64,000 nucleotides of DNA from Desulforhopalus sp. IMCC35007 (GCF_005116575.1 NZ_SWCN01000003.1:62001-126000); one strand, 5' to 3'. Numbered from the stretch's first letter, positions 53,163 to 62,743 are shown. Notes: generated by a model not told the origin, from the sequence alone. Made by a program: numbers and translations.

Positions 53163-54060
53163 TGGTATCGTTTTTTATAGTAAAAGGGCTTTTTTCATCC
53201 CTGAAGTTACAGCTCTGTTGCTTATATTCCTGAAGAAGCTTGAGATACTTATATCCAAGTTCTTGCCTGTTATGCTTGAGGCAACCCTTGGCAAAAACAT
53301 TAATCTTCCGCTCAAATTCAGCCATGGCTTTTTTATAGCGACCAGGGCTTAGCTCACCTGTGTCGAGAAGTTTTTTAATACTGTAAATCCGTCTTTCATC
53401 CATGCCAATCCGGTGAATATGGGAAAGCTGGTCTTTACGGCCACCTTCTTTTATCGTCAAGGGAGCGTCTATTAACAAAAATTCATGGCTTGCACTTACA
53501 CGTAACCATAAATCGTAATCCTCACAACAATTCATCTTTTCATCAAATACGCCAACCTGCTCCAGCAATTCTTTACGCAGCATGACTGTTGAAGCACCGA
53601 CTGCACAGAGTTCTAAGCAATGACAAAAGATATCGCCATGTCTCGGGATATGTTTTCTTTTTTGATTGAGATGGACACCCCTGCGAAACCATCGTTCTTT
53701 TGTGTGGCTGATCTGAAATTTATTTTGCTCCTTAAATTTCTGAAATTGAATTTCAATTTTTTTACGGCCCCAATGGTCATCTGAATCAAGAAATGCTAAA
53801 TAGTCGTATTTGGCTTTTTTAATTCCAAGATTACGAGCTGCTGCAACTCCTTGATTTTTTGAACGGATAACCACCAGGGGAATCTTGCTCTCTTGAGCTA
53901 AATGAAAGAGTAACTTCTCTGTATTATCAGTGGAACCATCATCTACAACAATAATTTCACTGCACGACCAGGTCTGCCGACAGACGGAATCGATAGCTCG
54001 TTTTAGGAATTTGTCTCTGTTATAGGTTGGAATTATTACTGAGATGGGGCAATCAACCAT
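53122..54060 (-). CDS. Family 2 glycosyltransferase
   Basis: 312 residues. GT-A fold: ISVIIPTYNRDKFLKRAIDS at the start, IIVVDDGSTDNTEKLL and the metal-binding LAFLDSDDHWG. The middle CCEDYDLWLRVSASHEF resembles the acceptor-site ED motif. The last 45 residues are basic and carry no domain. Donor and acceptor are unknown. It overlaps the SplB-like gene by 41 bases, an unusual amount for a functional operon, and no other polysaccharide genes are near. Confidence 0.88.
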   Translation of the reverse strand: MVDCPISVIIPTYNRDKFLKRAIDSVCRQTWSCSEIIVVDDGSTDNTEKLLFHLAQESKIPLVVIRSKNQGVAAARNLGIKKAKYDYLAFLDSDDHWGRKKIEIQFQKFKEQNKFQISHTKERWFRRGVHLNQKRKHIPRHGDIFCHCLELCAVGASTVMLRKELLEQVGVFDEKMNCCEDYDLWLRVSASHEFLLIDAPLTIKEGGRKDQLSHIHRIGMDERRIYSIKKLLDTGELSPGRYKKAMAEFERKINVFAKGCLKHNRQELGYKYLKLLQEYKQQSCNFRDEKSPFTIKNDTNDCIKLARPFDSH

Positions 54061-54196
54061 TGCTCAAACCACTATTGAATTCAAAACTTATTATTAATAT
54101 GGCATTTTTTTTATTGTTTACTGTATACTACAAAATTAAAAAAAATATACTCCTTCCACTGCGGAAGTTTACTTTTTTGTTTATAACGGTTTAAGA

Positions 54197-55693
54197 ATGA
54201 CCACTGATATATTGATTAACGCAACCAACTACGAGGTGCGCCTTGCCCTTGTAGAAGATGGGAATCTTAGCGAATTCCACATGCAGAGGCCGACCGAAAA
54301 GGGGCTGATGGGTAATGTTTACAAGGGGCGCGTGGTCCGCGTACTCCCTGGTATGCAGGCTGCATTTGTAGATATTGGTCTTGAGAGAACGGGGTTTTTA
54401 TATGTCGATGATGTCTGCGTAAGCTCGAACAGTCCTGATTTTAATCCCTGCATCACCGATTGTGCAAACACCCATGTCCGGTCTCAAGGCCTGCACATAG
54501 AAGACCTTATATCTGAAGGACAGGAACTGCTTGTTCAGGTCAGCAAGGATCCTATAGGAACAAAGGGTGCGCGGCTTACCTGTCATATAACATTGCCGTG
54601 CAGAAATCTGGTTTTTATACCCCAGACAGACCATATTGGCATATCCCGAAAAATTGAGGATGAGGAACTCCGCCTTTCCTTAAAGGCTCTCATTGAACAG
54701 CTCAGGCCTCAAGACAGCGGCTTTATTGTTCGAACCGTGGCCGAACATGCAACAACAGAAGAGCTTGAAGCCGATATGGAATTTCTTATGCTCCTCTGGG
54801 ATGATATCATAGATAAGGCAGGCAGACTCCCCTCACCTTGTCTTGTTCACGAGGATATAGATATAGTACTGCGGTCCATTAGAGATTTTTTCACCATGGA
54901 CGTTGATAATCTTATCATTGATCATGAGCCGTCATATCTGAAAATTCTCGATCACGTAAAGACCTTTGCTCCGCAACTCAAAGACCGTATTTCCCTGTAT
55001 AGTGAGAATACACCAATTTTTGAGTCCTATAATATCGAGGTGGAAATATCGCGGGCAATCGAAAAAAAGGTATGGTTACGTTCGGGTGGTTACATCATTA
55101 TAGAAAGTACAGAGGCTTTATCCGTCATTGATGTAAATACCGGCCGCTATGTTGGTAAAAACGACCTTAACGCCACCATTTTCAAGACAAATATGGAGGC
55201 CGCTGTTGAAATTGCATACCAGCTTCGACTCCGTAATATTGGTGGAATTATTATTATTGATTTTATCGACATGGAAGATGACCAGCATCGGGAACAACTC
55301 TTTGAGACATTTAAAGAGGCTGTCAAAAAAGATAAAAGCCGTAATAACATACTCAAATTATCTGAGTTCGGTCTTGTTCAGATGACCCGCAAACGCAACA
55401 GCGAAAATCTCCACCAGCTCATGTGTGAACCCTGTCATTATTGTTCCGGTGAAGGGATGATTAAGTCCAGGCGCACTATCTGCTACGATATATTCAGGGT
55501 AATCAGCAGAAATGCAAAAAAACACAAAGGCTCAAACATCACTCTGCGTGTCCATCCACGGATTGCCGAGCTGCTGCAAAATGAAGAAGAAAGCACAAAG
55601 CAACAGGTGGAAAAAGACATCAGTAAACGTATCATCATCGCACCTTCAAAGGATCTTCATATCGAGAAATATGAAGTAATATGGCAGAGCTAA
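54197..55693 (+). CDS. rng: Ribonuclease G
   Basis: Endoribonuclease of the RNase E/G family, for rRNA processing and mRNA decay. 498 residues, the RNase G size. An S1-like domain sits in residues about 35-125 (GNVYKGRVVRVLPGMQAAFVDIG), the 5' sensor and DNase-like fold follow (SVIDVNTGRYVGKND, IIIIDFIDMEDDQHRE), and the zinc-link is CEPCHYCSGEGMIKS. No long C-terminal scaffold as in RNase E is present. Confidence 0.95.
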   Translation: MTTDILINATNYEVRLALVEDGNLSEFHMQRPTEKGLMGNVYKGRVVRVLPGMQAAFVDIGLERTGFLYVDDVCVSSNSPDFNPCITDCANTHVRSQGLHIEDLISEGQELLVQVSKDPIGTKGARLTCHITLPCRNLVFIPQTDHIGISRKIEDEELRLSLKALIEQLRPQDSGFIVRTVAEHATTEELEADMEFLMLLWDDIIDKAGRLPSPCLVHEDIDIVLRSIRDFFTMDVDNLIIDHEPSYLKILDHVKTFAPQLKDRISLYSENTPIFESYNIEVEISRAIEKKVWLRSGGYIIIESTEALSVIDVNTGRYVGKNDLNATIFKTNMEAAVEIAYQLRLRNIGGIIIIDFIDMEDDQHREQLFETFKEAVKKDKSRNNILKLSEFGLVQMTRKRNSENLHQLMCEPCHYCSGEGMIKSRRTICYDIFRVISRNAKKHKGSNITLRVHPRIAELLQNEEESTKQQVEKDISKRIIIAPSKDLHIEKYEVIWQS

Positions 55694-55747
55694 CGGATCA
55701 TTCCTGCCCTGTCAATTTCCTTAGAACCACAAAAAAAATATATTACC

Positions 55748-57121
55748 ATGACACTTAGAAAAAGAAGACAACCCCAAGGCAAACGCATTTTACTTATCAC
55801 TCTTCTGCTGATTCTTACAGCCGGTGGTGTCGGCGGATTTATCCTTTTTTTCGAGGGCAACGTGCCGGTAGCTGATTTTAATCAGACCAGCGACTACATT
55901 GGCAATAAAGGCAACATTGTTTACCATGCATCGGACAAGGGTAGCGGGATCCGTAATATCAGCATCACTGCCAGCCAGGGTGGGGTCGAAAAAAACATCC
56001 ACACCGCCAGCTTTCCAAGGACTACTTATAACGGCGCTGTCGGTCCATTGACCGATTCCCAGACTATTGCCTTTGATCCCATAAAGATGGGATTTAACGA
56101 TGGCCCTATGACCCTTTCCTTAACTGTTTCTGATTTTTCGCTGCGAGGCTGGTTTCAGGGGAATAAAACCATCGCTACAAAAGATGTCACTATAGACACT
56201 ATTGCTCCCAAAATTCATCTCCTCCACGGTGAAAAATATCTTTCGCCAGGCGGTACCGGGATTGCCATTTATAAGGTCACGGATCAGGATGCAACACACG
56301 GTGTAGATATAAATGGTCTCTTTAACCCCGGATTTATTCTTGATGCAGCGCGTCCGGATACCTTTGTGTGCTATTTCGCACTTCCTTATGATGCAGAAGA
56401 AATAAAAAATCTCAACATCTCTGCCACGGACAAGGCGGGGAACTCTACGGTTTTCCCCTTCTCAACGACCTTTAAAGCAGCTCAGCAGAAAAGGGATGTT
56501 ATCAATGTAAGTGATGGTTTTCTCAATACGAAAATCCCTGAATTCCAACAGTACTACCCAGAAATGCAGGGTGACTTTATTGATAAATATCTGTATGCAA
56601 ACAGTGAGGTTCGTGACCAGAACAATGAAAAAATTTATCAACTCTGTCAGTCCTCCACCCCGGAACGACTCTGGAAGGATCACTTTCTGAGAATGCCTGG
56701 AAGTTCCCGGGCAGGGTTTGCCGATCATCGAACCTACAAGTATCAGAATAAAGAGGTGGACCATCAGGTACACCTGGGGATGGATATTGCATCGACCAGG
56801 GGAGCCGACGTAAGAGCTGCCAACAATGGCAAAATCGTTTTTGCTGATTATCTGGGGATCTACGGCAACATGGTACTTGTCGACCACGGACAGGGGGTAT
56901 TCAGTCTCTACTCACATCTGAGTCAGATAAATGTAAAACCCGGCGATATTGTCGATCAGAAAACCGTTTTAGGGCAGACCGGAACAACAGGGATGGCCGG
57001 TGGGGATCATCTACACTTTTCAATGCTTGTCAATGGTGTGTTTGTCACACCAAAAGAGTGGTGGGATCAGCACTGGATTGAGGTAACCATTGATGAGCCC
57101 ATCACGGCGTCAAAATTTTAA
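55748..57121 (+). CDS. M23-family metallopeptidase, membrane-anchored
   Basis: 457 residues. An N-terminal transmembrane anchor (about 14-33) is followed by an exported Ig-like/unknown region (about 35-240) and the LytM domain near residues 330-440. Zinc and catalytic residues lie in HLGMDIASTRGADV, LVDHGQGVFSLYSHLSQ and GGDHLHFSMLVNG. Probably a cell-wall endopeptidase or divisome/envelope factor acting in the periplasm. It is 54 bp after rng, maybe co-transcribed with it. Confidence 0.92.
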   Translation: MTLRKRRQPQGKRILLITLLLILTAGGVGGFILFFEGNVPVADFNQTSDYIGNKGNIVYHASDKGSGIRNISITASQGGVEKNIHTASFPRTTYNGAVGPLTDSQTIAFDPIKMGFNDGPMTLSLTVSDFSLRGWFQGNKTIATKDVTIDTIAPKIHLLHGEKYLSPGGTGIAIYKVTDQDATHGVDINGLFNPGFILDAARPDTFVCYFALPYDAEEIKNLNISATDKAGNSTVFPFSTTFKAAQQKRDVINVSDGFLNTKIPEFQQYYPEMQGDFIDKYLYANSEVRDQNNEKIYQLCQSSTPERLWKDHFLRMPGSSRAGFADHRTYKYQNKEVDHQVHLGMDIASTRGADVRAANNGKIVFADYLGIYGNMVLVDHGQGVFSLYSHLSQINVKPGDIVDQKTVLGQTGTTGMAGGDHLHFSMLVNGVFVTPKEWWDQHWIEVTIDEPITASKF

Positions 57122-57149
57122 CGACTGGCAGAATATGCAGACTACGAAG

Positions 57150-57317
57150 TTAATCTTCGTAGTCATAGTCGGGATGACCACACAGGGAACAGCGTAACGT
57201 CTGATCATGCTTATCAAAAATAAACTCCCATTTTTTTTCTTCGATCATATCATTTTTTTCGACACCACAGGTTACGCAAACCCATTTATCACCTTCTTCC
57301 GTTTCAAACAAATGCAT
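57150..57317 (-). CDS. 55-residue zinc-ribbon protein
   Basis: A small minus-strand ORF between the M23 peptidase and LptF. ATG at 57317 has AGAGG six bases upstream, and the stop TAA is at 57150-57152. The product has two knuckles, VCVTCGVE and RCSLCGHPDY, 27 residues apart, a typical zinc-ribbon spacing. The middle is acidic/basic (EEKKWEFIFDKHD) and the end is rich in Asp and Tyr. Not a known family to me; similar small rubredoxin-like or zinc-ribbon proteins are widespread. It is antisense to its neighbours, so it has its own promoter. Confidence 0.65.
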   Translation of the reverse strand: MHLFETEEGDKWVCVTCGVEKNDMIEEKKWEFIFDKHDQTLRCSLCGHPDYDYED

Positions 57318-57477
57318 CGACTACCTCTTTTTCATTACTGTTTTTGTCGTTTAAAGGGCAGACTGAAAGATGCCCTCGGGTATTTTCTTTACGGTACTGT
57401 CGATCTATACACCAAAGCTATAAATTTTTCAAAGCATGAGCGCTGCTTTGCCGCCGGGAGTCAAATCCCGTAATCCC

Positions 57478-58902
57478 ATGAAACAGAACTTCAAAAATCC
57501 TCAGCTTCTCTACACCTACCTTGCAACAGAGATGCTTGCTCCCTTTTTCGCAAGTTTTCTGATCATGAACTGCGTATTTTTTCTGGTCAAACTCATCCCA
57601 TTTTTAAATTTTGTCTTAGAACTGCAAATAGATTTTTCTGATTTTACCCGTCTTTTTTCATATCTTTTTCCAAACATCTTTCTCTACTCCATCCCCATGT
57701 CTGCTATGATGGGGGTCACTATTGGATTTGCCCGGCTTTCCAGCGATTCAGAAATTCTTGCTCTGAAAGCCAGTGGAATCAGTATGTACAAGATCATCCC
57801 TCCGGTGGTCATTGTTACTGCGATCATCGCCCTTTTCACCGCTTATTTTTCCATGAAGCTCATCCCGCTGAGCGAAATTGCGATGAAACAACTCACCTAC
57901 CAGCTCCTCAAAGAAAAAGTAAACAAGGGTATCAAACCCCATGTATTTACTGAAGCCTTAGGTGATGTTGTCGTCTATGTCGATCAAATAGACAAGGAGA
58001 CAGGCAACTGGAGCGACGTCTGGGTGTCGGACATGAGGGGGGTAGAGAATCCTGTGATTACCATGGCATCATCCGGGCACATGGAAAGCGATATCCAGGA
58101 TATGAATGTCACCATCGTTCTACAAAATGGCAGCCTCCATAAACCAAGCAATGAAAGTGCCCAGATTGTAGAATTTGATCAATACAAAATTCATATCCCC
58201 CTGAGTCCCCCCAACTCTAAAGCCACCCAGGTAAAGAAACGTAACGTGCTCACCATGGGTGAGCTCCTTCAAGAATCAAAAGATGAAAGAGTCCCTGTCA
58301 AAGAACAGAGAACCCTGCTCATTGAATTTCATAAAAGAATGGTGCTGCCTGCTGGTTGCCTACTGATCAGCCTCATTGGTCTCCCCCTTGGGCTGCAGGC
58401 AAGACCCGGTAAAAAAGCTATAGGTATTCAGGCAGGGCTAGGAATATTTATTATTTATTATATCTTTTTCACCATAGGAAAATCCATGGCCGAAAAGGCC
58501 ACTCTTCCCGTTGCCGTTGCCATGTGGGGTCCAAATCTGTTCTTTTTCTGCCTGGCAGTATTCTGGATATATAGAGTGTCGAATGAACAGACATTGGTTC
58601 CAGCAATATTATCAGAGAACCTGGTGAAATTGTTTACAGCTATCAAACGTTTTTTCGCAGGTCTGGTTGCTATGGTAAAAAACAGGTTTGGGATTGTGCA
58701 ACGGGATCATGACGATGATGAAGATGCACCACTATTGCCCGGAGCTATCAGAGGTAACGCCAAGAGCCGCGTTTTCCACGTACCTGGCTGTGAATACTAT
58801 ACTAGCAAAAACTGCTCTATCGAATTTAAAAACATTCAGATAGCCCTTGATTCAGGTTTTGAACCGTGCAGGTTTTGCAAAAACAAGATGGAATTACCGT
58901 AA
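57478..58902 (+). CDS. LptF/LptG-family permease with C-terminal Ada-like zinc-binding tail
   Basis: Membrane component of the lipopolysaccharide export ABC transporter. Start taken at ATG 57478 (474 residues); ATG 57436 would add 14. N-terminal helices (LLYTYLATEMLAPFFASFLI), a periplasmic domain (about 125-260) and three C-terminal helices (RMVLPAGCLLISLIGLPLGL, GLGIFIIYYIFFTIGK, LFFFCLAVFWIY) match the YjgP/YjgQ family. About the last 45 residues are foreign: RVFHVPGCEYYTSKNCSIEF and GFEPCRFCKNK, the cysteine pattern of the Ada N-terminal zinc domain. The full motif includes A-x-x-x-G-x-x-PC-x-x-C. Its partner gene and lptB are not in the window. Confidence 0.88.
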   Translation: MKQNFKNPQLLYTYLATEMLAPFFASFLIMNCVFFLVKLIPFLNFVLELQIDFSDFTRLFSYLFPNIFLYSIPMSAMMGVTIGFARLSSDSEILALKASGISMYKIIPPVVIVTAIIALFTAYFSMKLIPLSEIAMKQLTYQLLKEKVNKGIKPHVFTEALGDVVVYVDQIDKETGNWSDVWVSDMRGVENPVITMASSGHMESDIQDMNVTIVLQNGSLHKPSNESAQIVEFDQYKIHIPLSPPNSKATQVKKRNVLTMGELLQESKDERVPVKEQRTLLIEFHKRMVLPAGCLLISLIGLPLGLQARPGKKAIGIQAGLGIFIIYYIFFTIGKSMAEKATLPVAVAMWGPNLFFFCLAVFWIYRVSNEQTLVPAILSENLVKLFTAIKRFFAGLVAMVKNRFGIVQRDHDDDEDAPLLPGAIRGNAKSRVFHVPGCEYYTSKNCSIEFKNIQIALDSGFEPCRFCKNKMELP

Positions 58903-59112
58903 AATCACCTTAAAGATACCTCGGATGTTTTATATTTCAGTAAAGATGAAAGGCTGGGATTAATTATCGCTGACATCGACAAGATCTGGTTTTTCTATGT
59001 TTACCTCCTCGGTTAGATTCTTGTACTGCATAGAGATGAGGTGACAGAGTGATCATCTGAGGTAGTCTGAATTCATTTTTTACATTGTCCTTGTTATTAT
59101 TTAGGAGACATT

Positions 59113-60711
59113 ATGAAATTACCAACAGCACAGGAAATGAAAAATCTGGACAGAAGTGCCAGTGAAATCTTTGGGATTCCCAGCATTGTCCTGATGGAGA
59201 ACGCTGGACTTTCCACTGTACTTATGATGGAAAAAGATCTCGGTTCCTGTAAAGACACCTTTGCTCCCATCTTTGTTGGTCCTGGCAATAACGGGGGGGA
59301 TGGCCTGGTCATCGGCCGGCATCTTCATCAGCGGGGATGTCAGCCTGTCTTCTTTTTTCTTGTCAGCCCCGATAAGCTTAAGGGTGATGCAAAAACAAAT
59401 CTTGAAATAATCAAAAATCTGAAACTCCCTTTCCATGTTATTGACACGAAAGCTCGGGCGGAGACGGTTTCTATCTTGTTTAAACAATTCGAATCCCGTG
59501 GCCTCCCCTGTTATGCTATCATCGATGCTATCTTTGGCATTGGACTTGGTAGACAGATTTCTGGTCACTTTGCAGTTATCGTCAACCTGATCAACAAACT
59601 TGGCTGTAAAGGTTCTCCGCCCGTCATTTCAGTCGATACACCCTCTGGAATGGAAGCGGATACAGGTAAGGTTCTCGGTGCCTGCGTTCGTGCTGACTAC
59701 ACAGCCACCTATGGTTGCGCCAAACCAGGACATTTTATACACGGCAGCGCCTACTGGACGGGTAAACTTGAAATAATCGATATCGGCATTCCACCTGAAG
59801 CGCTATACCGGGCAGGCATATCAACAGAGCTTGCCACAAAAGATTTTGTTCAGGATCTTCTCAAACCACTTCGCCGTAAACGAACATCTCATAAAGGAAG
59901 TCACGGTCACCTGCTGGTCCTTGCCGGATCCGCAGGTAAAACCGGTGCTGCAATCCTCAGTGCCAAAGGCGCTCTCAGAAGTGGTGCCGGCCTTGTCTCT
60001 CTGGCTGTGCCCCATGATCTTAACCCTATCTTTGAAACAGCTCTTCCTGAAATGATGACCATTCCTCTCTATAACAGTGAGAAGATCCTCTCTTTCGAAG
60101 ACTGGCCGACGATTGAAAAAGAAATACAAAACAAAACAGCCGTTGTAATAGGCCCGGGAATAGGCCAGGATGCAATGACTTCAGCCCTTGTCTTGAAAGT
60201 GTATAATGAAGTGAAATGTCCCGTTATCTTTGATGCCGATGCCCTTAACATCCTTGCAAACCTCAGCAGTAGCCTGCTCGCTCCTGCTGGCCCAAGAATT
60301 TTCACACCCCACCCGGGTGAACTCAGTCGTCTTCTCGGAAAGTCGGCGGAAATCATTCAGGATAACAGACTTGATGCAGCACTTCTTGGCTGTGACCTTT
60401 TTCACAATGACATGTATGAAACCGTACTGGTCCTTAAGGGAGCCGGAACCGTAATTGCGGCCAGTGATGGTTCAACTATCATTAATACTACAGGCAATCC
60501 TGGAATGGCGACTGCTGGAATGGGAGATGTCCTTAGTGGGATGTTAGGAGCATTTATCTGTCAGGGGATGACGCCCAAAAATGCCGCTGTCGCAGCGGTT
60601 TACATTCATGGGGCAGCAGGAGACATCCTTTACAGAGAAAAAGGTGCTGGTTTTTATGCAGGAGAGCTTGCAGACACTACTCCCGAGGCGATAAAAACCC
60701 ATTTACCTTAG
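59113..60711 (+). CDS. nnrD: Bifunctional NAD(P)H-hydrate epimerase/dehydratase
   Basis: Repairs hydrated NAD(P)H. 532 residues with two domains. The N-terminal epimerase (about 1-230, YjeF_N/NnrE) shows FVGPGNNGGDGLVIGRHLHQ and SVDTPSGMEADTG. The C-terminal ADP/ATP-dependent dehydratase (about 250-530, NnrD) shows HKGSHGHLLVLAGSAGKTG, IFTPHPGELSRLLG and NTTGNPGMATAGMGDVLSGM. Order and length are normal. A good AGGAGA site precedes ATG 59113. Confidence 0.95.
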   Translation: MKLPTAQEMKNLDRSASEIFGIPSIVLMENAGLSTVLMMEKDLGSCKDTFAPIFVGPGNNGGDGLVIGRHLHQRGCQPVFFFLVSPDKLKGDAKTNLEIIKNLKLPFHVIDTKARAETVSILFKQFESRGLPCYAIIDAIFGIGLGRQISGHFAVIVNLINKLGCKGSPPVISVDTPSGMEADTGKVLGACVRADYTATYGCAKPGHFIHGSAYWTGKLEIIDIGIPPEALYRAGISTELATKDFVQDLLKPLRRKRTSHKGSHGHLLVLAGSAGKTGAAILSAKGALRSGAGLVSLAVPHDLNPIFETALPEMMTIPLYNSEKILSFEDWPTIEKEIQNKTAVVIGPGIGQDAMTSALVLKVYNEVKCPVIFDADALNILANLSSSLLAPAGPRIFTPHPGELSRLLGKSAEIIQDNRLDAALLGCDLFHNDMYETVLVLKGAGTVIAASDGSTIINTTGNPGMATAGMGDVLSGMLGAFICQGMTPKNAAVAAVYIHGAAGDILYREKGAGFYAGELADTTPEAIKTHLP

Positions 60712-60718
60712 CATAATT

Positions 60719-61396
60719 TTACCACTCTATCGGTTGTATTCCGTTTTTTTTCAGATAGTCATTACAGCGCAGAAATACGCCAGAGCCCAGGAAACCTCTA
60801 TGGGCCGAGAGTGGTGAAGGGTGACTCGTTGCGAGAATAAGATGTCTTGATGTATCAATGAGGTCTCTTTTCTTCTGGGCAAATGAACCCCAGAGCATAA
60901 AAACGACGTGTTGTCTGTGCTCTGAAATCGTCTTTATGATATCGTCTGTAAGGTGATGCCAGCCGAGATCTGCATGGGAGTTCGGCTTCCTGGCCATGAC
61001 TGTAAGACTTGCATTCAAAAGCAGTACGCCCTGCTCAGCCCAGCGAGTTAAATCGCTGTTGATTGAAACCTGTTTGCCGCCATATATGCTTTGATTCACT
61101 TCTTTGAGTATATTCCTCAGAGACGGTGGAATGGGTATCCCCTCTCTCACAGAAAAGCTTAAACCATGGGCTTCAGGCCCTTTCCCGGGATGGGCGTTGA
61201 AATATGGGTCTTGACCAAGAATCACCACCTTCGTCGCCTCAAGGCTGGTCTGTCTCATTGCGGCAAAGACGTCTTTTCTTTCGGGGTAAACAGGGACGGA
61301 ATTTTTCTCAGGCGAAAATGCCTTGTTGAGGAGAACTTTATGAACCCCCTTAATCATCAGAGGGACACTCTCTTCCCAAAGTAAGCTTTTTTCCAT
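60719..61396 (-). CDS. ung: Uracil-DNA glycosylase, family 1
   Basis: Removes uracil from DNA. 225 residues with the catalytic loop VVILGQDPYFNAHPGKGPEAHG. It has Phe where family 1 normally has His or Tyr after DPY, a small variation. LLLNASLTVMARKPNSH is motif 2 and HPSPLSAHRGFLGSG carries the active His and intercalating loop. It converges on nnrD with 7 bp between the stops, so there is no room for a terminator there. Confidence 0.94.
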   Translation of the reverse strand: MEKSLLWEESVPLMIKGVHKVLLNKAFSPEKNSVPVYPERKDVFAAMRQTSLEATKVVILGQDPYFNAHPGKGPEAHGLSFSVREGIPIPPSLRNILKEVNQSIYGGKQVSINSDLTRWAEQGVLLLNASLTVMARKPNSHADLGWHHLTDDIIKTISEHRQHVVFMLWGSFAQKKRDLIDTSRHLILATSHPSPLSAHRGFLGSGVFLRCNDYLKKNGIQPIEW

Positions 61397-61438
61397 AGCG
61401 TTTATTTCAGGTAAGGAAAACGGAAAGAGTCTTTGGAG

Positions 61439-62671
61439 CTAGAGACCTCCGGCGACCCCGTCGTATTTACCCTCATAGTGATTTTTCTTTATTCTTTCAC
61501 TGATTGCGGCAAGGGTAAGGGTCTGGGTGATATCAAGACTGCTTAATATATGTTGACTGAGTTTTTTACAGTAACACTCGCTCGGGTCTAGTACTCCAAA
61601 CCCCCCACCATACTTGAGCATTATAGCCATGCCTTTATCACCATCCGTCACGTCCCCTGAGAGGATGATAGCAGACGCCTTTGTTTTAAACAGCGTACCG
61701 ACTGAGGCCATAACTATATCTATCGGGCCACCCTTTACGCTGCCCTTTTCCACCCGCTGCAGGGTCATTTGAGCGCTGTATGGCTTAATGGACATGTAAT
61801 CTTCACCTGAAAACACATAGCAACTCCCACCTTCAATACTCATTCCCTCCTGAACCCGAACCACTTTCATGGCGGAAATTGCGTTTAAATATTCGGTGAA
61901 ATTGTCAACAGATTCAACTTCTTCATGAATAATGACAAGAACGGCCCCACCCATATCAGGCTGCATCTGAGGGATGATAGAAAGCAGATTTGCAAAACAA
62001 CCTTTACCCCCGCCAAGCACCGAAATAAAAGAATTTCGTCGATATTGCTCGTGAGTGAAACCTGCAACCTCAATCACATCACCACACTGCGAACAGGTGG
62101 TTGTCTGGGCAACCTGACCGGGATTAAGAGTGACTACCTCCCGTGATCCGCACTCCTCACAGAAGACAACCCGCTGGAGAACCTCGGTCACAGGTGAAAC
62201 CTTCGGCGGAGGGGTTGAAGAGATCGGATCTCTTGCTGTCATTTTTAATGCAGCGGCCTTGTACACCTTTTCAAGAAGTTGTTTTTTGTGTTCAGTGAGG
62301 AGGTTTTTCTGGAAAATGAAATCTTTTGAAACAAAATCTACGGCACCATTTTTCAGAGTGTCAAAACAGCGGGCGGTTCCTTCCTCCGTTAAACTGGAAA
62401 ACATGATTGTAGGAATAGGACGATGAATCATAAGATGCTGAAGCGCCGTCATGCCGTCCATGAGGGGCATTTCCATATCAAGCAGGATCACGTCAGGAGA
62501 TGTCTTCAGGACCATATCTAGGGCTTCTATACCGTTCTGTGCTTCACCAACGATACGGATATTTTTAAACTCAGCAAAAATATCGCTCAAAAATCGGCGG
62601 AATACTAATGAATCATCGACGATGAGAACAGAAACCTTTCGAGCCCCTTCTGAAGTATCTTCAAATTCCAT
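61439..62671 (-). CDS. CheB-like response regulator with inserted zinc ribbon and degenerate methylesterase domain
   Basis: 410 residues. The receiver domain (about 12-125) has VLIVDDSLVFRRF and phosphoacceptor Asp65 in VILLDMEMPLMDG. A zinc-ribbon insertion follows (Cys171, 174, 193 and 196: VVFCEECGS and TTTCSQCGDVI), then a CheB-type esterase domain from about 213. In normal CheB the catalytic Ser lies in GxSTGG; here the equivalent is ISVLGGGKG, so Ser is replaced by Leu219. His249 (VLVIIHEE) and the late Asp (SGDVTDGDKGMAIML) remain. It therefore probably lacks methylesterase/deamidase activity and may act as a phosphorylation-controlled binding protein. No chemotaxis genes are nearby. 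Confidence 0.85.
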   Translation of the reverse strand: MEFEDTSEGARKVSVLIVDDSLVFRRFLSDIFAEFKNIRIVGEAQNGIEALDMVLKTSPDVILLDMEMPLMDGMTALQHLMIHRPIPTIMFSSLTEEGTARCFDTLKNGAVDFVSKDFIFQKNLLTEHKKQLLEKVYKAAALKMTARDPISSTPPPKVSPVTEVLQRVVFCEECGSREVVTLNPGQVAQTTTCSQCGDVIEVAGFTHEQYRRNSFISVLGGGKGCFANLLSIIPQMQPDMGGAVLVIIHEEVESVDNFTEYLNAISAMKVVRVQEGMSIEGGSCYVFSGEDYMSIKPYSAQMTLQRVEKGSVKGGPIDIVMASVGTLFKTKASAIILSGDVTDGDKGMAIMLKYGGGFGVLDPSECYCKKLSQHILSSLDITQTLTLAAISERIKKNHYEGKYDGVAGGL

Positions 62672-62743
62672 CTTACTTGCTTTCCGTTATATGGTTGTAG
62701 ATCGTTATGCTTTTACAAAACGAATAAGATACAAAATTTTCTA

